A DNA stretch of 64,000 bases from Streptomyces wedmorensis (GCF_000716445.1 NZ_JNWK01000010.1:62001-126000); one strand, 5' to 3'. Numbered from the stretch's first letter, positions 1-8,578 are shown. Numbers and translations: made by a program. The notes: generated by a model not told the origin, from the sequence alone.

Positions 1-219
1 GTCATCTGGGTCTTCCGCTGCTTCGCCCAGATCTGGGCCGTCACCAAGGGCGGGCCGGGCGAGGCGACCACCACCCTGCCCGTCTACGCCTACCGCGTCG
101 CCCAGTCCCTGCACCGCTACGACCTCGGCGCGGCCGTCTCCACCCTCACCGTCCTCCTCCTCGTGGCCGTGCTCATCGCCTACTTCCGCCAGCTGCTCCG
201 ACAGGAGGCCGAACGGTGA
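1..219 (+). CDS. Sugar ABC transporter permease, MalF type (3' end only)
   Basis: The reading frame is open from the first base to a TGA at 217-219, giving the last 72 residues of a membrane protein. The fragment has a glycine-rich stretch (TKGGPGEAT) and a final hydrophobic helix (about residues 46-62) followed by a basic tail, as at the C-terminus of MalF/UgpA-type permeases of carbohydrate ABC importers. Its stop overlaps the GTG start of the next permease by four bases (GTGA at 216-219), so the two are translationally coupled and should form the membrane heterodimer of one importer. The start and the EAA loop lie outside the window. Substrate cannot be read here; the hexosaminidase two genes on suggests an N-acetylglucosamine-containing sugar. 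Confidence 0.85.
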   Translation, partial: VIWVFRCFAQIWAVTKGGPGEATTTLPVYAYRVAQSLHRYDLGAAVSTLTVLLLVAVLIAYFRQLLRQEAER

Positions 220-1049
220 CCCCGCGCGCCCTGCGCCGACTCCCCCTGAACACGGCGGCGACGCTCGTCTTCGTCCTCGCCGTCTTCCCGGTGTACTGGA
301 TGGTCCTCACCGCCTTCCGGCCCACCCGCGACATCCAGTCCGAGACCCCGCGCTTCCTGCCCGGCGCCGTCACCCTGGAACACTTCCGGAACGCCGTCGC
401 GGCGGACGGCTTCTGGACCTTCTGGCGCAACAGCCTGCTCGTCACCGCCGGGTGCGTCCTGCTCGCCCTGCTCGTGGCGCTCGCCGCCGCCTTCGCCGTG
501 GCGCGGCTGCGCTGGCGCGGTCGCCGCGGCTTCCTGCTGATGGTCTTCCTCGCCCAGGTGGCGCCCTGGGAGGCGCTGCTGATCCCGATGTACGTCATCG
601 CTCGGGACGCCGACCTGCTCGACCGGCTGGCGACGCTCAGCCTGATCTACTTCATGATCACGCTGCCGTTCACCGTCGTCACCCTCCGCTCCTTCCTGGC
701 CGGAGTCCCGGCGGAACTCGAGGAGGCCGCGCAGGTCGACGGCTGCACCCGCGCCGGAGCCTTCCGCCGGGTGACCCTGCCGCTGCTCGCGCCGGGGCTC
801 CTCGCCACCTCGCTGTTCGGCTTCATCACCGCCTGGAACGAGTTCGCCTTCGCCAACATGCTCATCATCAAGAACCAGGACGACCGCACCCTGCCCGTCT
901 GGCTCTCCTCCTTCTCCAACGTCTTCGGCACGGACTGGGGCGCCACCATGGCCGCCTCCACCCTCTTCGCCCTGCCCGTCCTCGTCCTCTTCCTGGTCCT
1001 GCAGGGCCGGGTCTCCGCCGGAATGACCGGCGGAGCCGTGAAGGGATAA
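216..1049 (+). CDS. Carbohydrate ABC transporter permease, MalG type
   Basis: A 277-residue inner-membrane protein with about six hydrophobic helices. The cytoplasmic EAA loop that docks the ATPase is clear (EAAQVDGCTRAGAFRRVTLP, near residues 170-189), and the end (AGMTGGAVKG) is typical of MalG-like subunits. It starts with GTG at 216, overlapping the previous permease stop, and is followed after 9 bases by the GH20 gene, so it belongs to the same operon. With the upstream MalF-like partner it would form the channel of a sugar importer whose lipoprotein and ATPase are not in this operon as seen. Substrate is inferred only from context (hexosaminidase and GH16 enzyme downstream). Confidence 0.93.
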   Translation: MTPRALRRLPLNTAATLVFVLAVFPVYWMVLTAFRPTRDIQSETPRFLPGAVTLEHFRNAVAADGFWTFWRNSLLVTAGCVLLALLVALAAAFAVARLRWRGRRGFLLMVFLAQVAPWEALLIPMYVIARDADLLDRLATLSLIYFMITLPFTVVTLRSFLAGVPAELEEAAQVDGCTRAGAFRRVTLPLLAPGLLATSLFGFITAWNEFAFANMLIIKNQDDRTLPVWLSSFSNVFGTDWGATMAASTLFALPVLVLFLVLQGRVSAGMTGGAVKG

Positions 1050-1058
1050 CGCACCGCG

Positions 1059-2579
1059 ATGCCCCTGCCCCCACTCGTCCCCGAACCCACCCACCTCTCC
1101 GTGCTCCCCGGCCGGTTCACCTTCGACGCCACGACCACGCTCAAGGTCACCCCCGGCGCCGACGCCGCGGCCGACCTGCTGCGCGCCCTCCTCGCCCCGG
1201 CCACCGGCCTGGCACTGCCCGCACGCCCCGACGGCTCCGTCGTCCTGGCCCTCGACCGCGCCCTGACCGGACTCGGCGACGAGGGGTACGGGCTGACCGT
1301 CGGCACCGAGGCGGTGCTGCTGCGGGCCGCCCGCCCCCGCGGCCTCCTGGCCGGCGTCCAGACCCTCCGTCAGCTCCTGCCCGTCGAGGCCCTGCACCCG
1401 GAGCCCGTGCCCGGCGTCGCCTGGTCGATCCCCTGCGCGCAGATCACCGACGTCCCCCGCTTCCCCTGGCGCGGGTCCATGCTCGACGTGGCACGCCGCT
1501 TCCGGCCCGTCTCCTACCTCCGGCGGTACGTCGACCTCCTCGCCCTGCACAAACTCAACGTCCTGCACCTGCACCTCACCGACGACCAGGGGTGGCGGAT
1601 GCCGGTCGCCGCACTCCCCCGGCTCACCGAGGTCGGCGGCCTGCCGCACGGCGGCGCCTACACCCGGGCGGAACTCACCGGCCTCGTCGCGTACGCGGCG
1701 GAGCGCGGCGTCACCGTCGTGCCCGAGATCGAGATGCCGGGCCACGTCCGCGCCGCCCTCGCCGCCTACCCCGAGATCGGCAACCATCCGGGCCGCACCT
1801 ACGAGGTCTGGGACCGGTGGGGCGTCTGCGACACCATCCTCGGCGTCCACGACGGGGCCCTCGACTTCTGCCGCACCGTCCTGGACGAGGTGATGGACGT
1901 CTTCCCGTCCCCCTACGTCCACATCGGCGGCGAGGAGTGCCCCACCACCGAGTGGCACGCCTCCACGGCGGCCCGCCGCAGGGTCGCCGCCGAGGGGCTG
2001 CCGGGGCCCGACGCCCTGCACGGCTGGTTCATGGAACGGGTCGGACGCCACCTCGTCGACGCAGGCCGCCGCCCGCTCAGCTGGACCGAGAACGGCGCCG
2101 ACCTCCCTCCGTACTTCACCGTCATGCCCTGGCGGGACGCCGACCACGGACGCACGGCCGTCCGCCGCGGACACCAGGTCGTCATGGCGCCCCACCGGAC
2201 CACCTACCTCGACTACCCGCAGTCGGCCGGCGCCGAGGAACCGCCCGGGCAGGCCGGCGAGGTCGTCGACCTGCGGGCCGTCCACGGCAACGACCCGGCA
2301 CCCGCCGACTGGAGTGCCGAGGAGGCCGCCCGGGTCCTCGGGTCCCAGGCCCAGCTGTGGACCGAGTACGTGCCCACCGCCGCGCACGCCGAATACCTCA
2401 CGTTCCCCCGGCTCTGCGCGCTCGCCGAGGTCGTCTGGACCGGCCGCCACGACTGGCCCGGCTTCCGCGAGCGCCTGCGCCACCACCGGACCCGGCTCGA
2501 CGCCCTCGGGGTGCCGCGCCGCCTTTCCCCCACGCCCCCGGCCGCCGGCCGGACCCGACCCAAGGAGGAGTCCTCATGA
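1059..2579 (+). CDS. Beta-N-acetylhexosaminidase (GH20)
   Basis: A 506-residue protein with an N-terminal GH20b-like domain (about 1-125) and a TIM-barrel GH20 domain (about 135-470). The barrel opens with FPWRGSMLDVARRF and contains LHLHLTDDQGWRMP and VVPEIEMPGH, all hallmarks of enzymes that remove terminal GlcNAc by substrate-assisted catalysis. The catalytic motif reads HIGGEECP (residues 288-295): the acid/base Glu is present (E293), but the neighbouring Asp that normally orients the acetamido group is Glu (E292). No signal peptide is visible, so it should act inside the cell on imported chito-oligosaccharides, consistent with the permeases just upstream. The ATG at 1059 gives an N-terminus of family length. 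Its TGA overlaps the next start (ATGA at 2576-2579). Confidence 0.93.
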   Translation: MPLPPLVPEPTHLSVLPGRFTFDATTTLKVTPGADAAADLLRALLAPATGLALPARPDGSVVLALDRALTGLGDEGYGLTVGTEAVLLRAARPRGLLAGVQTLRQLLPVEALHPEPVPGVAWSIPCAQITDVPRFPWRGSMLDVARRFRPVSYLRRYVDLLALHKLNVLHLHLTDDQGWRMPVAALPRLTEVGGLPHGGAYTRAELTGLVAYAAERGVTVVPEIEMPGHVRAALAAYPEIGNHPGRTYEVWDRWGVCDTILGVHDGALDFCRTVLDEVMDVFPSPYVHIGGEECPTTEWHASTAARRRVAAEGLPGPDALHGWFMERVGRHLVDAGRRPLSWTENGADLPPYFTVMPWRDADHGRTAVRRGHQVVMAPHRTTYLDYPQSAGAEEPPGQAGEVVDLRAVHGNDPAPADWSAEEAARVLGSQAQLWTEYVPTAAHAEYLTFPRLCALAEVVWTGRHDWPGFRERLRHHRTRLDALGVPRRLSPTPPAAGRTRPKEESS

Positions 2580-4000
2580 GCGACCCGTCGAAGAACAGGA
2601 AGCTGCGCATCCGTGCCGCGCTCGCGGTCACCGCGGTGACCGGGCTCGGCGCCACCGCCCTCACCGCCCTTCCGGCGGCGGCGGCCGGTGAGGCCGTCAC
2701 CGTCCAGTACCGGCAGAGCGCCACCGGCGGCGACCAGGTCGAGCCCTGGCTGAAGGTGGTCAACACCGGTACCGCCTCCGTCCCGCTGAGCCAGGTCAAG
2801 GTGCGCTACTACTTCAAGGCCGACGCGGGAGCCTCGTACACCTACGCCTGCTCCTGGGCCGTGAAGGGCTGCGCGAACCTCACCGGCACGTTCGGGACCC
2901 TGGCGAACCCCACGGCGACCGCCGACCGCTACCTGGAGGTCGGCTTCACCGCCGGCGCCGGTTCGCTCGCGCCCGGCGCGGACACCGGGGACATGCAGCT
3001 GCGCTTCCACCGCTCCGACTGGCAGCCGCTCAACCAGAACGACGACTACTCCTTCGGCCCGGCCCAGACCTCGTACGCCTCCTGGTCCAAGGTCACCGCC
3101 ACTGTGGCCGGCGTCCCCGTCTGGGGCACCGCCCCCGCCGGCGCGGAGCCCACGCCGACGCCGACCGACCCGACGACGCCGCCTCCCACGGGCGCCGCGC
3201 TGTTCGACGACTTCGACTACACCGGACACACCGACCCGGCCGTGGGGGCCCACGGCTGGAGCGTGCGCTCCAACGCCGGCGGCCCCGGCGTGCCGGGCGC
3301 CACCTGGGCACCCGAGAACGTCACCTTCGCGAAGGAGGGAACGAACTCGATCATGAACCTCCGGACCTCCACCGCGGGAACCGGCGAGTCCACCCGGCAC
3401 ACCGAGATCCTCACCCGGGCCACGAAGTTCAGGAACGGCACCTACGCGGCGCGCGTCCGCTTCTCCGACGCGCCGCTCTCCGGCCCCGACGGCGACCGCG
3501 TCGTCCAGACCTTCTTCACCATCAACGACCTCAAGGCCCCGATGGCCGACGACTACGCCGAGTACGACTTCGAGTACCTGCCCAACGGAGGCTGGGGCGA
3601 GCCGGCCAACATCCTGTACACCACCTCCTGGGAGACCTACCGGCCCGACCCCTGGGAGGCGGTCAACCAGCACTCCGCGTCCCGTACGTCCTACGCCGGC
3701 TGGCACGACCTCGTCGTCACCATCGACGACACGGCGATCGTCTACTACGTCGACGGCCGGGAGTTCGGCCGCCACGACGCCCGCTACCTCCCCGAGCGCC
3801 CCATGTCCATCAACTTCAACCAGTGGCTGATCGACCTCGCCGGCCAGCCCTCCACGACCCCGCGCTCCTACGACCAGAAGGTCGACTACGTCCTGCACGT
3901 CAAGGACCAGGTCCTCACCCCGGCGCAGGTGGCCGCCAAGGTCTCCGCGTACCGCTCCGCCGGCACCGCCTTCGAGGACACCGTCCCCGCCACCTCGTGA
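2576..4000 (+). CDS. Secreted CBM3-GH16 protein (beta-glucanase type)
   Basis: A 474-residue exported protein. The ATG at 2576 overlaps the GH20 stop and follows a strong AAGGAGGA (2562-2569); the open frame further upstream belongs to a shadow of the GH20 gene. Residues 1-37 form a signal peptide (basic KNRKLRIR, hydrophobic core, AAAAG). Residues about 40-150 resemble a family 3 carbohydrate-binding module (VQYRQSATGGDQVEPWLKV), followed by a Pro/Thr linker (TPTPTDPTTPPPT) and a jelly-roll domain (about 205-440). That domain carries E329-Y-D-F-E333, matching the GH16 nucleophile/acid-base pattern ExDxE. It likely cleaves a beta-glucan or related polymer outside the cell. A perfect hairpin follows 6 bases after the stop. 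Exact GH16 subfamily is not determined. Confidence 0.85.
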   Translation: MSDPSKNRKLRIRAALAVTAVTGLGATALTALPAAAAGEAVTVQYRQSATGGDQVEPWLKVVNTGTASVPLSQVKVRYYFKADAGASYTYACSWAVKGCANLTGTFGTLANPTATADRYLEVGFTAGAGSLAPGADTGDMQLRFHRSDWQPLNQNDDYSFGPAQTSYASWSKVTATVAGVPVWGTAPAGAEPTPTPTDPTTPPPTGAALFDDFDYTGHTDPAVGAHGWSVRSNAGGPGVPGATWAPENVTFAKEGTNSIMNLRTSTAGTGESTRHTEILTRATKFRNGTYAARVRFSDAPLSGPDGDRVVQTFFTINDLKAPMADDYAEYDFEYLPNGGWGEPANILYTTSWETYRPDPWEAVNQHSASRTSYAGWHDLVVTIDDTAIVYYVDGREFGRHDARYLPERPMSINFNQWLIDLAGQPSTTPRSYDQKVDYVLHVKDQVLTPAQVAAKVSAYRSAGTAFEDTVPATS

Positions 4001-4006
4001 CCCCAC

Positions 4007-4034
4007 GGGCCCGGTCCCGCACGGGACCGGGCCC
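4007..4034 (+). terminator. Terminator hairpin after the CBM3-GH16 gene
   Basis: A perfect 12-bp stem (GGGCCCGGTCCC / GGGACCGGGCCC) with a 4-nt loop begins 6 bases after the stop codon. There is no T-tract, which is usual for Streptomyces terminators. It closes the permease-GH20-GH16 operon. Confidence 0.75.
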
Positions 4035-4119
4035 CAGTGGAACCCCGCACCGCGGGGTGCCGCCGGGGCGACCCGGCCGGATACGGTGCTCCCTCGACAC
4101 CGGCACGGAAGCGGGGGTC

Positions 4120-4777
4120 ATGCGCAGCTGCACCGGGGTGCTCATCGGCCACCTCCTCTTCGCCACGCTCTGTCTCTTCCCGGGACCGCGTCAAGGACAC
4201 GACCGTCGCCTACGCGGACGACACCTTCGTGCTGTGGGCGCCGCGCTCCGGCCCGGACGTGCCGGAGGCCCGGTTGGCACGGCGGACGTCCTGGAGGCGT
4301 CGCTCGTGCGGTACGAACCCGACAGCGAGGGGACGTTCACCACCTACGGGGGCGACTACGCCCCCGCCGAGTTCACCCCCCTGATCAGGCTGAGACTCCG
4401 GGTCCGTGACACCGGCGGGGACGCGCGGGCCGAAGGGGCCGCGCCGACCGGCGAGTTCGAGCTCACGGACGAGTGGCCGGTGCCGCCGCTCTGCCTGTCG
4501 GCGGTGACCGCCGGCCGCCTCGCGGTGCTCGTCGACCCGAGGGCTCCCGACGCGCCGGCCGAACCGGACCCCCGGACGATGGCCCGTGGGAGGTCCAGCG
4601 GGAACGCCTCCCCGCCCGGCCGGCCTCGAACTCCTCCTCCCGCCCCGCTCCGACACCCTCTGGCGCCTCATGACCCTCCTCGTCTCCCACGCCCACTCCG
4701 TCCCCACCTCCGTCCTCGACCTCCGCGACCGCCGCCACCACCCGCTCGCGGGACCCGTCATGGAGCTCTTGACCTAG
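4120..4777 (+). pseudogene. Frameshifted conserved-hypothetical gene remnant
   Basis: No single frame covers this stretch, but protein-like segments follow each other in different frames. Frame 2 gives VKDTTVAYADDTFVLWAPRS and on to PEARL (about 4192-4275). Frame 1 then gives DVLEASLVRYEPDSEGTF to VTAGRLAVLVDPRAP (about 4285-4560). A short frame 3 piece reads DDGPWEVQRERLP, and frame 2 resumes with GLELLLPPRSDTLWRLMTLL and runs to a TAG at 4775-4777. The pieces join into one plausible globular protein, so at least three indels are needed. A possible start is the ATG at 4120. Function is unknown. Either this is a decayed gene or the assembly has several indel errors here. Confidence 0.55.
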
Positions 4778-4843
4778 AGAGGACTCCAGCTCCTAGCGTG
4801 GGGCCGTCGGCCGACGGGGCGACCGGAACGGAGCGGGGAGAGC

Positions 4844-5671
4844 ATGGGTGTTTGGTTTGTCACGGGTGCGTCGCGCGGGCTCGGCGCGAGGATCACCCGT
4901 GAGGCACTGGATCGCGGGCACGGCGTGATCGCCACGGCGAGGGACGCGTCGGCGGTGGAGGGGGCGTACCCGGAGAGGCCCGACGGCTTGCTGGCGGTGA
5001 GCGCGGACGTGTCCGAACCCGGCCGGTTGGCGGCCGCGGTGGAGGCGGGTCTGGCGAGGTTCGGCCGGATCGACGTCGTGGTCAACAACGCCGGATACGG
5101 GCTGGTGGGCGCGGTCGAGGAGGTCTCCGACAGCGCCGCCCGGGCCCTGTTCGACGTCAACGTGTTCGGGGTGTTGAACACGCTGCGGGCGACCCTGCCG
5201 ACGCTGCGGGCCCAGCGATCGGGGCACGTCCTGAACATCGGCTCCGTGGGCGGCTTCGCCACCGCTCCGGGCGTGGGTCTGTACGGTGCTTCGAAGTTCG
5301 CCCTCGAAGGCATCTCCGAGGCGCTGCACGGCGAGCTGGGCCCGCTGGGCATCCGCGTCACGATCGTCGAGCCGGGCGGCTTCCGCACCGACTTCCTCGA
5401 CAGCCTGAGCATGCGGGTCGAACCGGCCTCCATCGCCGACTACGCCGCCGGGGCGGGGCCGGTGCGGGAGGCGCTCACCCACCACAACGGCCGCCAGCCG
5501 GGCGATCCGGCGAAGGCCGCGAGGGCCGTCGTCGACATCACCGAGGTCGCGGACCCGCCGCTGCGCCTGCAGTTGGGGGCGGACGCGGTGGAGCGCGTGG
5601 AGGCGAAGCTGGACCTGGTGCGGCGTGAACTCGACGCATGGCGTCACGCGGCACTCGCCACCGGCTTCTGA
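4844..5671 (+). CDS. Short-chain dehydrogenase/reductase (SDR)
   Basis: A 275-residue classical SDR. The N-terminus has the NAD(P)-binding glycine motif TGASRGLG (residues 7-14), then NNAGYG near residue 82, a catalytic Ser in NIGSVGG and the YGASK active-site Tyr/Lys near residues 147-151. It should reduce a carbonyl or oxidise an alcohol in the cytosol; the substrate cannot be told. The ATG at 4844 follows GAGCGGGGAGAG, a good ribosome site. The TetR-type regulator begins 33 bases downstream in the same direction, so the two are probably co-transcribed and the regulator likely controls this enzyme. Confidence 0.93.
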   Translation: MGVWFVTGASRGLGARITREALDRGHGVIATARDASAVEGAYPERPDGLLAVSADVSEPGRLAAAVEAGLARFGRIDVVVNNAGYGLVGAVEEVSDSAARALFDVNVFGVLNTLRATLPTLRAQRSGHVLNIGSVGGFATAPGVGLYGASKFALEGISEALHGELGPLGIRVTIVEPGGFRTDFLDSLSMRVEPASIADYAAGAGPVREALTHHNGRQPGDPAKAARAVVDITEVADPPLRLQLGADAVERVEAKLDLVRRELDAWRHAALATGF

Positions 5672-5704
5672 GCAGGTCGGACGGCGCGTCGTAGGGTGCT
5701 CGGT

Positions 5705-6322
5705 ATGGCTGAGACGGGTGGGCTGCGGGAGCTCAAGAAGCGGCGGATGTACGAGCGGTTGTCGGATGTGGCGATCGGCTTGTTCGTGGAGAGGGGGTTC
5801 GAGGAGGTGACGGTGGCCGATGTGGCGGCGGCCGTCGAGGTGTCGAAGCCGACGCTGTTCCGGTACTTCCCGACCAAGGAGGACCTGGTGCTGCACCGGC
5901 TGGCGGACCACGAGGGGGAGGCGGGGAGGGTGGTCGCGGGGCGGCCCGAGGGGTGTTCTCCGCTGGAGGCGCTGCGGGGGCACTTCCTCGAGGGGCTGGC
6001 GCGCCGTGACCCGGTGACGGGGCTGAACGACGACGAAGGGGTGCTCGCGTTCCATCGGCTGGTGTACGGGACGCCGTCGGTGGTGGCGCGACTGCACGCG
6101 TATGTGGAGCGGAACGAGGAGATCCTGGCCGGGGCGCTCGGGGGCGGGGTGGCGGGCCGGCTCGCCGCCGGTCAGGTGGTCGCCGTCCAGCGTGTCCTCG
6201 CGCGGGAGAACTGGCGGCGGATCACCGGGGGCGACAGCGCGGACGGGCTCTATCCCGAGGCGGTCGCCGTCGCGTCGGAGGCGTTCGACCAGCTCGGCAG
6301 CGGGGTGGCCCTGCTCTCCTGA
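5705..6322 (+). CDS. TetR family transcriptional regulator
   Basis: A 205-residue protein with a TetR N-terminal helix-turn-helix at about residues 15-60 (VTVADVAAAVEVSKPTLFRYFPTKEDLV, where the recognition helix precedes FRYFPTKEDL). The rest is an all-helical ligand and dimer domain of ordinary length. I chose the ATG at 5705; a GTG at 5696 adds three residues and neither has a strong ribosome site. It follows the SDR gene by 33 bases and is the likely local repressor of that enzyme, responding to an unknown small molecule. Confidence 0.9.
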   Translation: MAETGGLRELKKRRMYERLSDVAIGLFVERGFEEVTVADVAAAVEVSKPTLFRYFPTKEDLVLHRLADHEGEAGRVVAGRPEGCSPLEALRGHFLEGLARRDPVTGLNDDEGVLAFHRLVYGTPSVVARLHAYVERNEEILAGALGGGVAGRLAAGQVVAVQRVLARENWRRITGGDSADGLYPEAVAVASEAFDQLGSGVALLS

Positions 6323-6339
6323 GCACCCTCCGATAAAAC

Positions 6340-6384
6340 GTTACTCGGTTACATATTTTCTTGGGTTGCATTATGTTGAACCCA
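6340..6384 (+). promoter_or_regulatory. AT-rich promoter/operator region of the HelD-type gene
   Basis: This is one of the few AT-rich patches in the window. It contains a direct repeat GTTAC (6340-6344 and 6348-6352) and an inverted repeat TGGGTT / AACCCA (6362-6367 and 6379-6384) whose right arm touches the start codon. The inverted repeat could be an operator that also covers the ribosome-binding region. HelD-family rifamycin-resistance genes are reported to carry a palindromic control element; the bases here do not match the consensus I remember, so that link is only a suggestion. Confidence 0.4.
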
Positions 6385-8495
6385 TGACACCCCTCGATTC
6401 CGCACTCCGTGACGCCCTCAGCCGGGAACGCGCCCACCACGACGACTGCCGAGCGGCACTCACCGCGATGATCGACGGCGCGCAGGAACAGGTGGTCGTC
6501 GGCGAACACGCCTCCGCGTCCGGCGCGGACGCCGAGGTCCTGGGACGGCGGCTGCGCGGCCAGGCCAGGGACCTGCGTGAACTGCCCCCGGGCCCGCTGT
6601 TCTTCGGGCGGCTCGACTTCGCCCGGGCGCCCGGAACCGCGGGCGACCACGCCGGGCAGACTCACCACATCGGGCGCATGCGCATCGCGCGCGATCCGTC
6701 GGCGCCTCCGCTGGTGGTCGACTGGCGCGCACCGGTGGCACGCGCCTTCTACCAGGCGGCCGCCCGTGACCCGCAGGGCGTCGCCGTCCGGCGCCGGTTC
6801 GGCTGGTCGCCCGCCGGCCGCGGGGACGCGGCCGACCTGACCGGTCTGGAGGACGAGCACCTCGCCGGGGACGGGCCGGGCGGGCCCGGCCCCGGCGGCA
6901 ACGGGGTACGGCCGAGCGGGATCGTCGCGGCCGAGATCGAACGCCCCCGCACCGGGCCCATGAGGGACATCGCCGCGACCATCCAGCCCGAGCAGGACGA
7001 CCTCGTACGGGAGGACTTCTCCGCCTCCCTCTGCGTCCAGGGCGCCCCCGGCACGGGGAAGACCGCGGTGGGACTGCACCGCGCCGCGTATCTCCTCTAC
7101 ACCCATCCGCAGCGCGTCCAGCGGGGCGGCATGCTCATCCTCGGCCCCCACCGCGCCTTCCTCGCCCACATCTCCCAGGTCCTGCCCGCGCTGGGCGAGA
7201 CGGACGTACGGCAATCCACCCTGGACGACGAGATCGCCCGCCACCCGGTCGGGGCGCAGGACGGCCCGGCGGCCGCCGCTATCAAGCACGACGTCCGCAT
7301 GGCCGAGGTCCTGAACCGCGCGCTGTACGCACACGTGCGGGCCGACCGGGCACAGCCGCTGGTGCTCCCGGACGGCTCGTACCGGTGGCGGGTGCCCGTC
7401 GACGAGCTGGAGCGGATCGTCGAGGACGTGCGCGCGGAGGAACCCGCCTACGCGGTGGGGCGCGAGCGCGTCCGTACCCGTGTCGTCCGCGCCGCGCAGA
7501 TGCAGGCGGAGCGCCGCGCGGGGCCCCGTACCCGGACGTGGGTGCGGAAGGCGTCCCGGGCGAGGCCGGTCACCGCCCTGCTCGACGCCGTGTGGCCCGC
7601 CGTGCGCCCTGAGCAGGTGCTCCTGGGGTTGCTGACGCGACCGGACGCCCTGGCGGCCGCGGCGGCGGGCGTCCTGGACGCGTGCGAGCAGCGGGAGCTG
7701 CTGCGGGCCGGCCCGTCGCGGTCCGTCAGGGCGGCGCGCTGGTCGGCGGCCGATCTGGTCCTGCTCGACGAGCTCGCCGGTCTGATCGAGCGCCCCGAGG
7801 GGTACGGACACGTGGTGATCGACGAGGCGCAGGACCTGTCCCCGATGCAGTGCCGCGCCATCGCCCGCCGTTCGGCCTTCGCGTCGCTCACGGTGCTCGG
7901 CGATCTCGCCCAGGGCACCACCCCGTGGGCGGCCCGTGACTGGCCGGGGCTGCTCGCCCACCTGGCCAAGCCCGGTACCGTCGTCACCCCGTTGACCACG
8001 GGCTTCCGTGTTCCGCGCGCCGTCGCCGAGCTCGCCAACCGGCTCCTGGGCCATCTCGACGTGGACGTGCCTCCGGCCCGTTCCCTGCGCGACGACGGCA
8101 GCGCGACGATCGAGGCGACGCACGACACGGCCGCGGCGGTGGTCGCGGCGGTGGCCGCCGCGCGCGAACGTCCGGGTTCCATCGGCGTCATCGCCGCGGA
8201 CTCGGCCACGGACACGCTGCGGGGCGCCCTGGACACGGCCGGTGTCGCGACGGCGGGACCTGAGGTGCCCGGCGCCCGCGTCACCGTGGTCCCGGCGACG
8301 GCGGCGAAGGGCCTGGAGTACGACCACGTGATCGTCGTGGAGCCCGCGGACATCGTCGAGGCCGAGCCCCGGGGCCTCAACCGGCTCTACGTGGCGCTCA
8401 CCCGGGCCGTGTCGGAACTCCGCGTCGTCCACGCGAAGCCCCTGCCGGCCGCCCTCGCACCGGCAGGGGCTTCGCGGCCGGTCAGCCGGGCATGA
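6384..8495 (+). CDS. helD: HelD/HelR-type RNA polymerase-associated motor ATPase
   Basis: A 703-residue superfamily-1 helicase-like protein. The N-terminal part (about 1-200) is the HelD arm with the family signature RDPSAPPLVVDWRAPVARAF (104-123). Walker A is GAPGTGKTA (220-228), Walker B is VVIDEAQD (477-484), motif III is VLGDLAQGT (504-512), and the C-terminal 2A domain has KGLEYD and the motif VI-like YVALTRA (669-675). HelD proteins pull stalled RNA polymerase off DNA; in actinomycetes some members (HelR) confer rifamycin tolerance. The ATG at 6384 is in the correct frame and gives family length. The 3' end of the coding region is itself a perfect 16-bp hairpin. It is separate from the TetR gene and probably has its own promoter. 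Confidence 0.92.
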   Translation: MTPLDSALRDALSRERAHHDDCRAALTAMIDGAQEQVVVGEHASASGADAEVLGRRLRGQARDLRELPPGPLFFGRLDFARAPGTAGDHAGQTHHIGRMRIARDPSAPPLVVDWRAPVARAFYQAAARDPQGVAVRRRFGWSPAGRGDAADLTGLEDEHLAGDGPGGPGPGGNGVRPSGIVAAEIERPRTGPMRDIAATIQPEQDDLVREDFSASLCVQGAPGTGKTAVGLHRAAYLLYTHPQRVQRGGMLILGPHRAFLAHISQVLPALGETDVRQSTLDDEIARHPVGAQDGPAAAAIKHDVRMAEVLNRALYAHVRADRAQPLVLPDGSYRWRVPVDELERIVEDVRAEEPAYAVGRERVRTRVVRAAQMQAERRAGPRTRTWVRKASRARPVTALLDAVWPAVRPEQVLLGLLTRPDALAAAAAGVLDACEQRELLRAGPSRSVRAARWSAADLVLLDELAGLIERPEGYGHVVIDEAQDLSPMQCRAIARRSAFASLTVLGDLAQGTTPWAARDWPGLLAHLAKPGTVVTPLTTGFRVPRAVAELANRLLGHLDVDVPPARSLRDDGSATIEATHDTAAAVVAAVAAARERPGSIGVIAADSATDTLRGALDTAGVATAGPEVPGARVTVVPATAAKGLEYDHVIVVEPADIVEAEPRGLNRLYVALTRAVSELRVVHAKPLPAALAPAGASRPVSRA

Positions 8496-8500
8496 CCGGC
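8433..8500 (+). terminator. Double hairpin inside the 3' end of the helD gene
   Basis: A perfect 16-bp stem (GCGAAGCCCCTGCCGG, 8433-8448, with 8460-8475; 11-nt loop) lies within the last 21 codons. A second perfect 8-bp stem (GCCGGTCA, 8477-8484, with TGACCGGC, 8493-8500) contains the stop codon TGA (8493-8495). Both are strong enough to act as terminators or 3' mRNA stabilisers. Confidence 0.7.
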
Positions 8501-8578
8501 GAGTAGTGGATCTTGGCGTTGACTCCCGTGAAGAAGGGTTCACCGGTCTTCGGCATTGCGCGGGCGGCCGGGCGGTCG

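Noticed and set aside
6362..6384. Exact rifamycin-associated element upstream of helD
   Set aside because: The inverted repeat has only 6-bp arms with an 11-nt spacer and different bases from the consensus I remember, so it is reported only as a general operator candidate.
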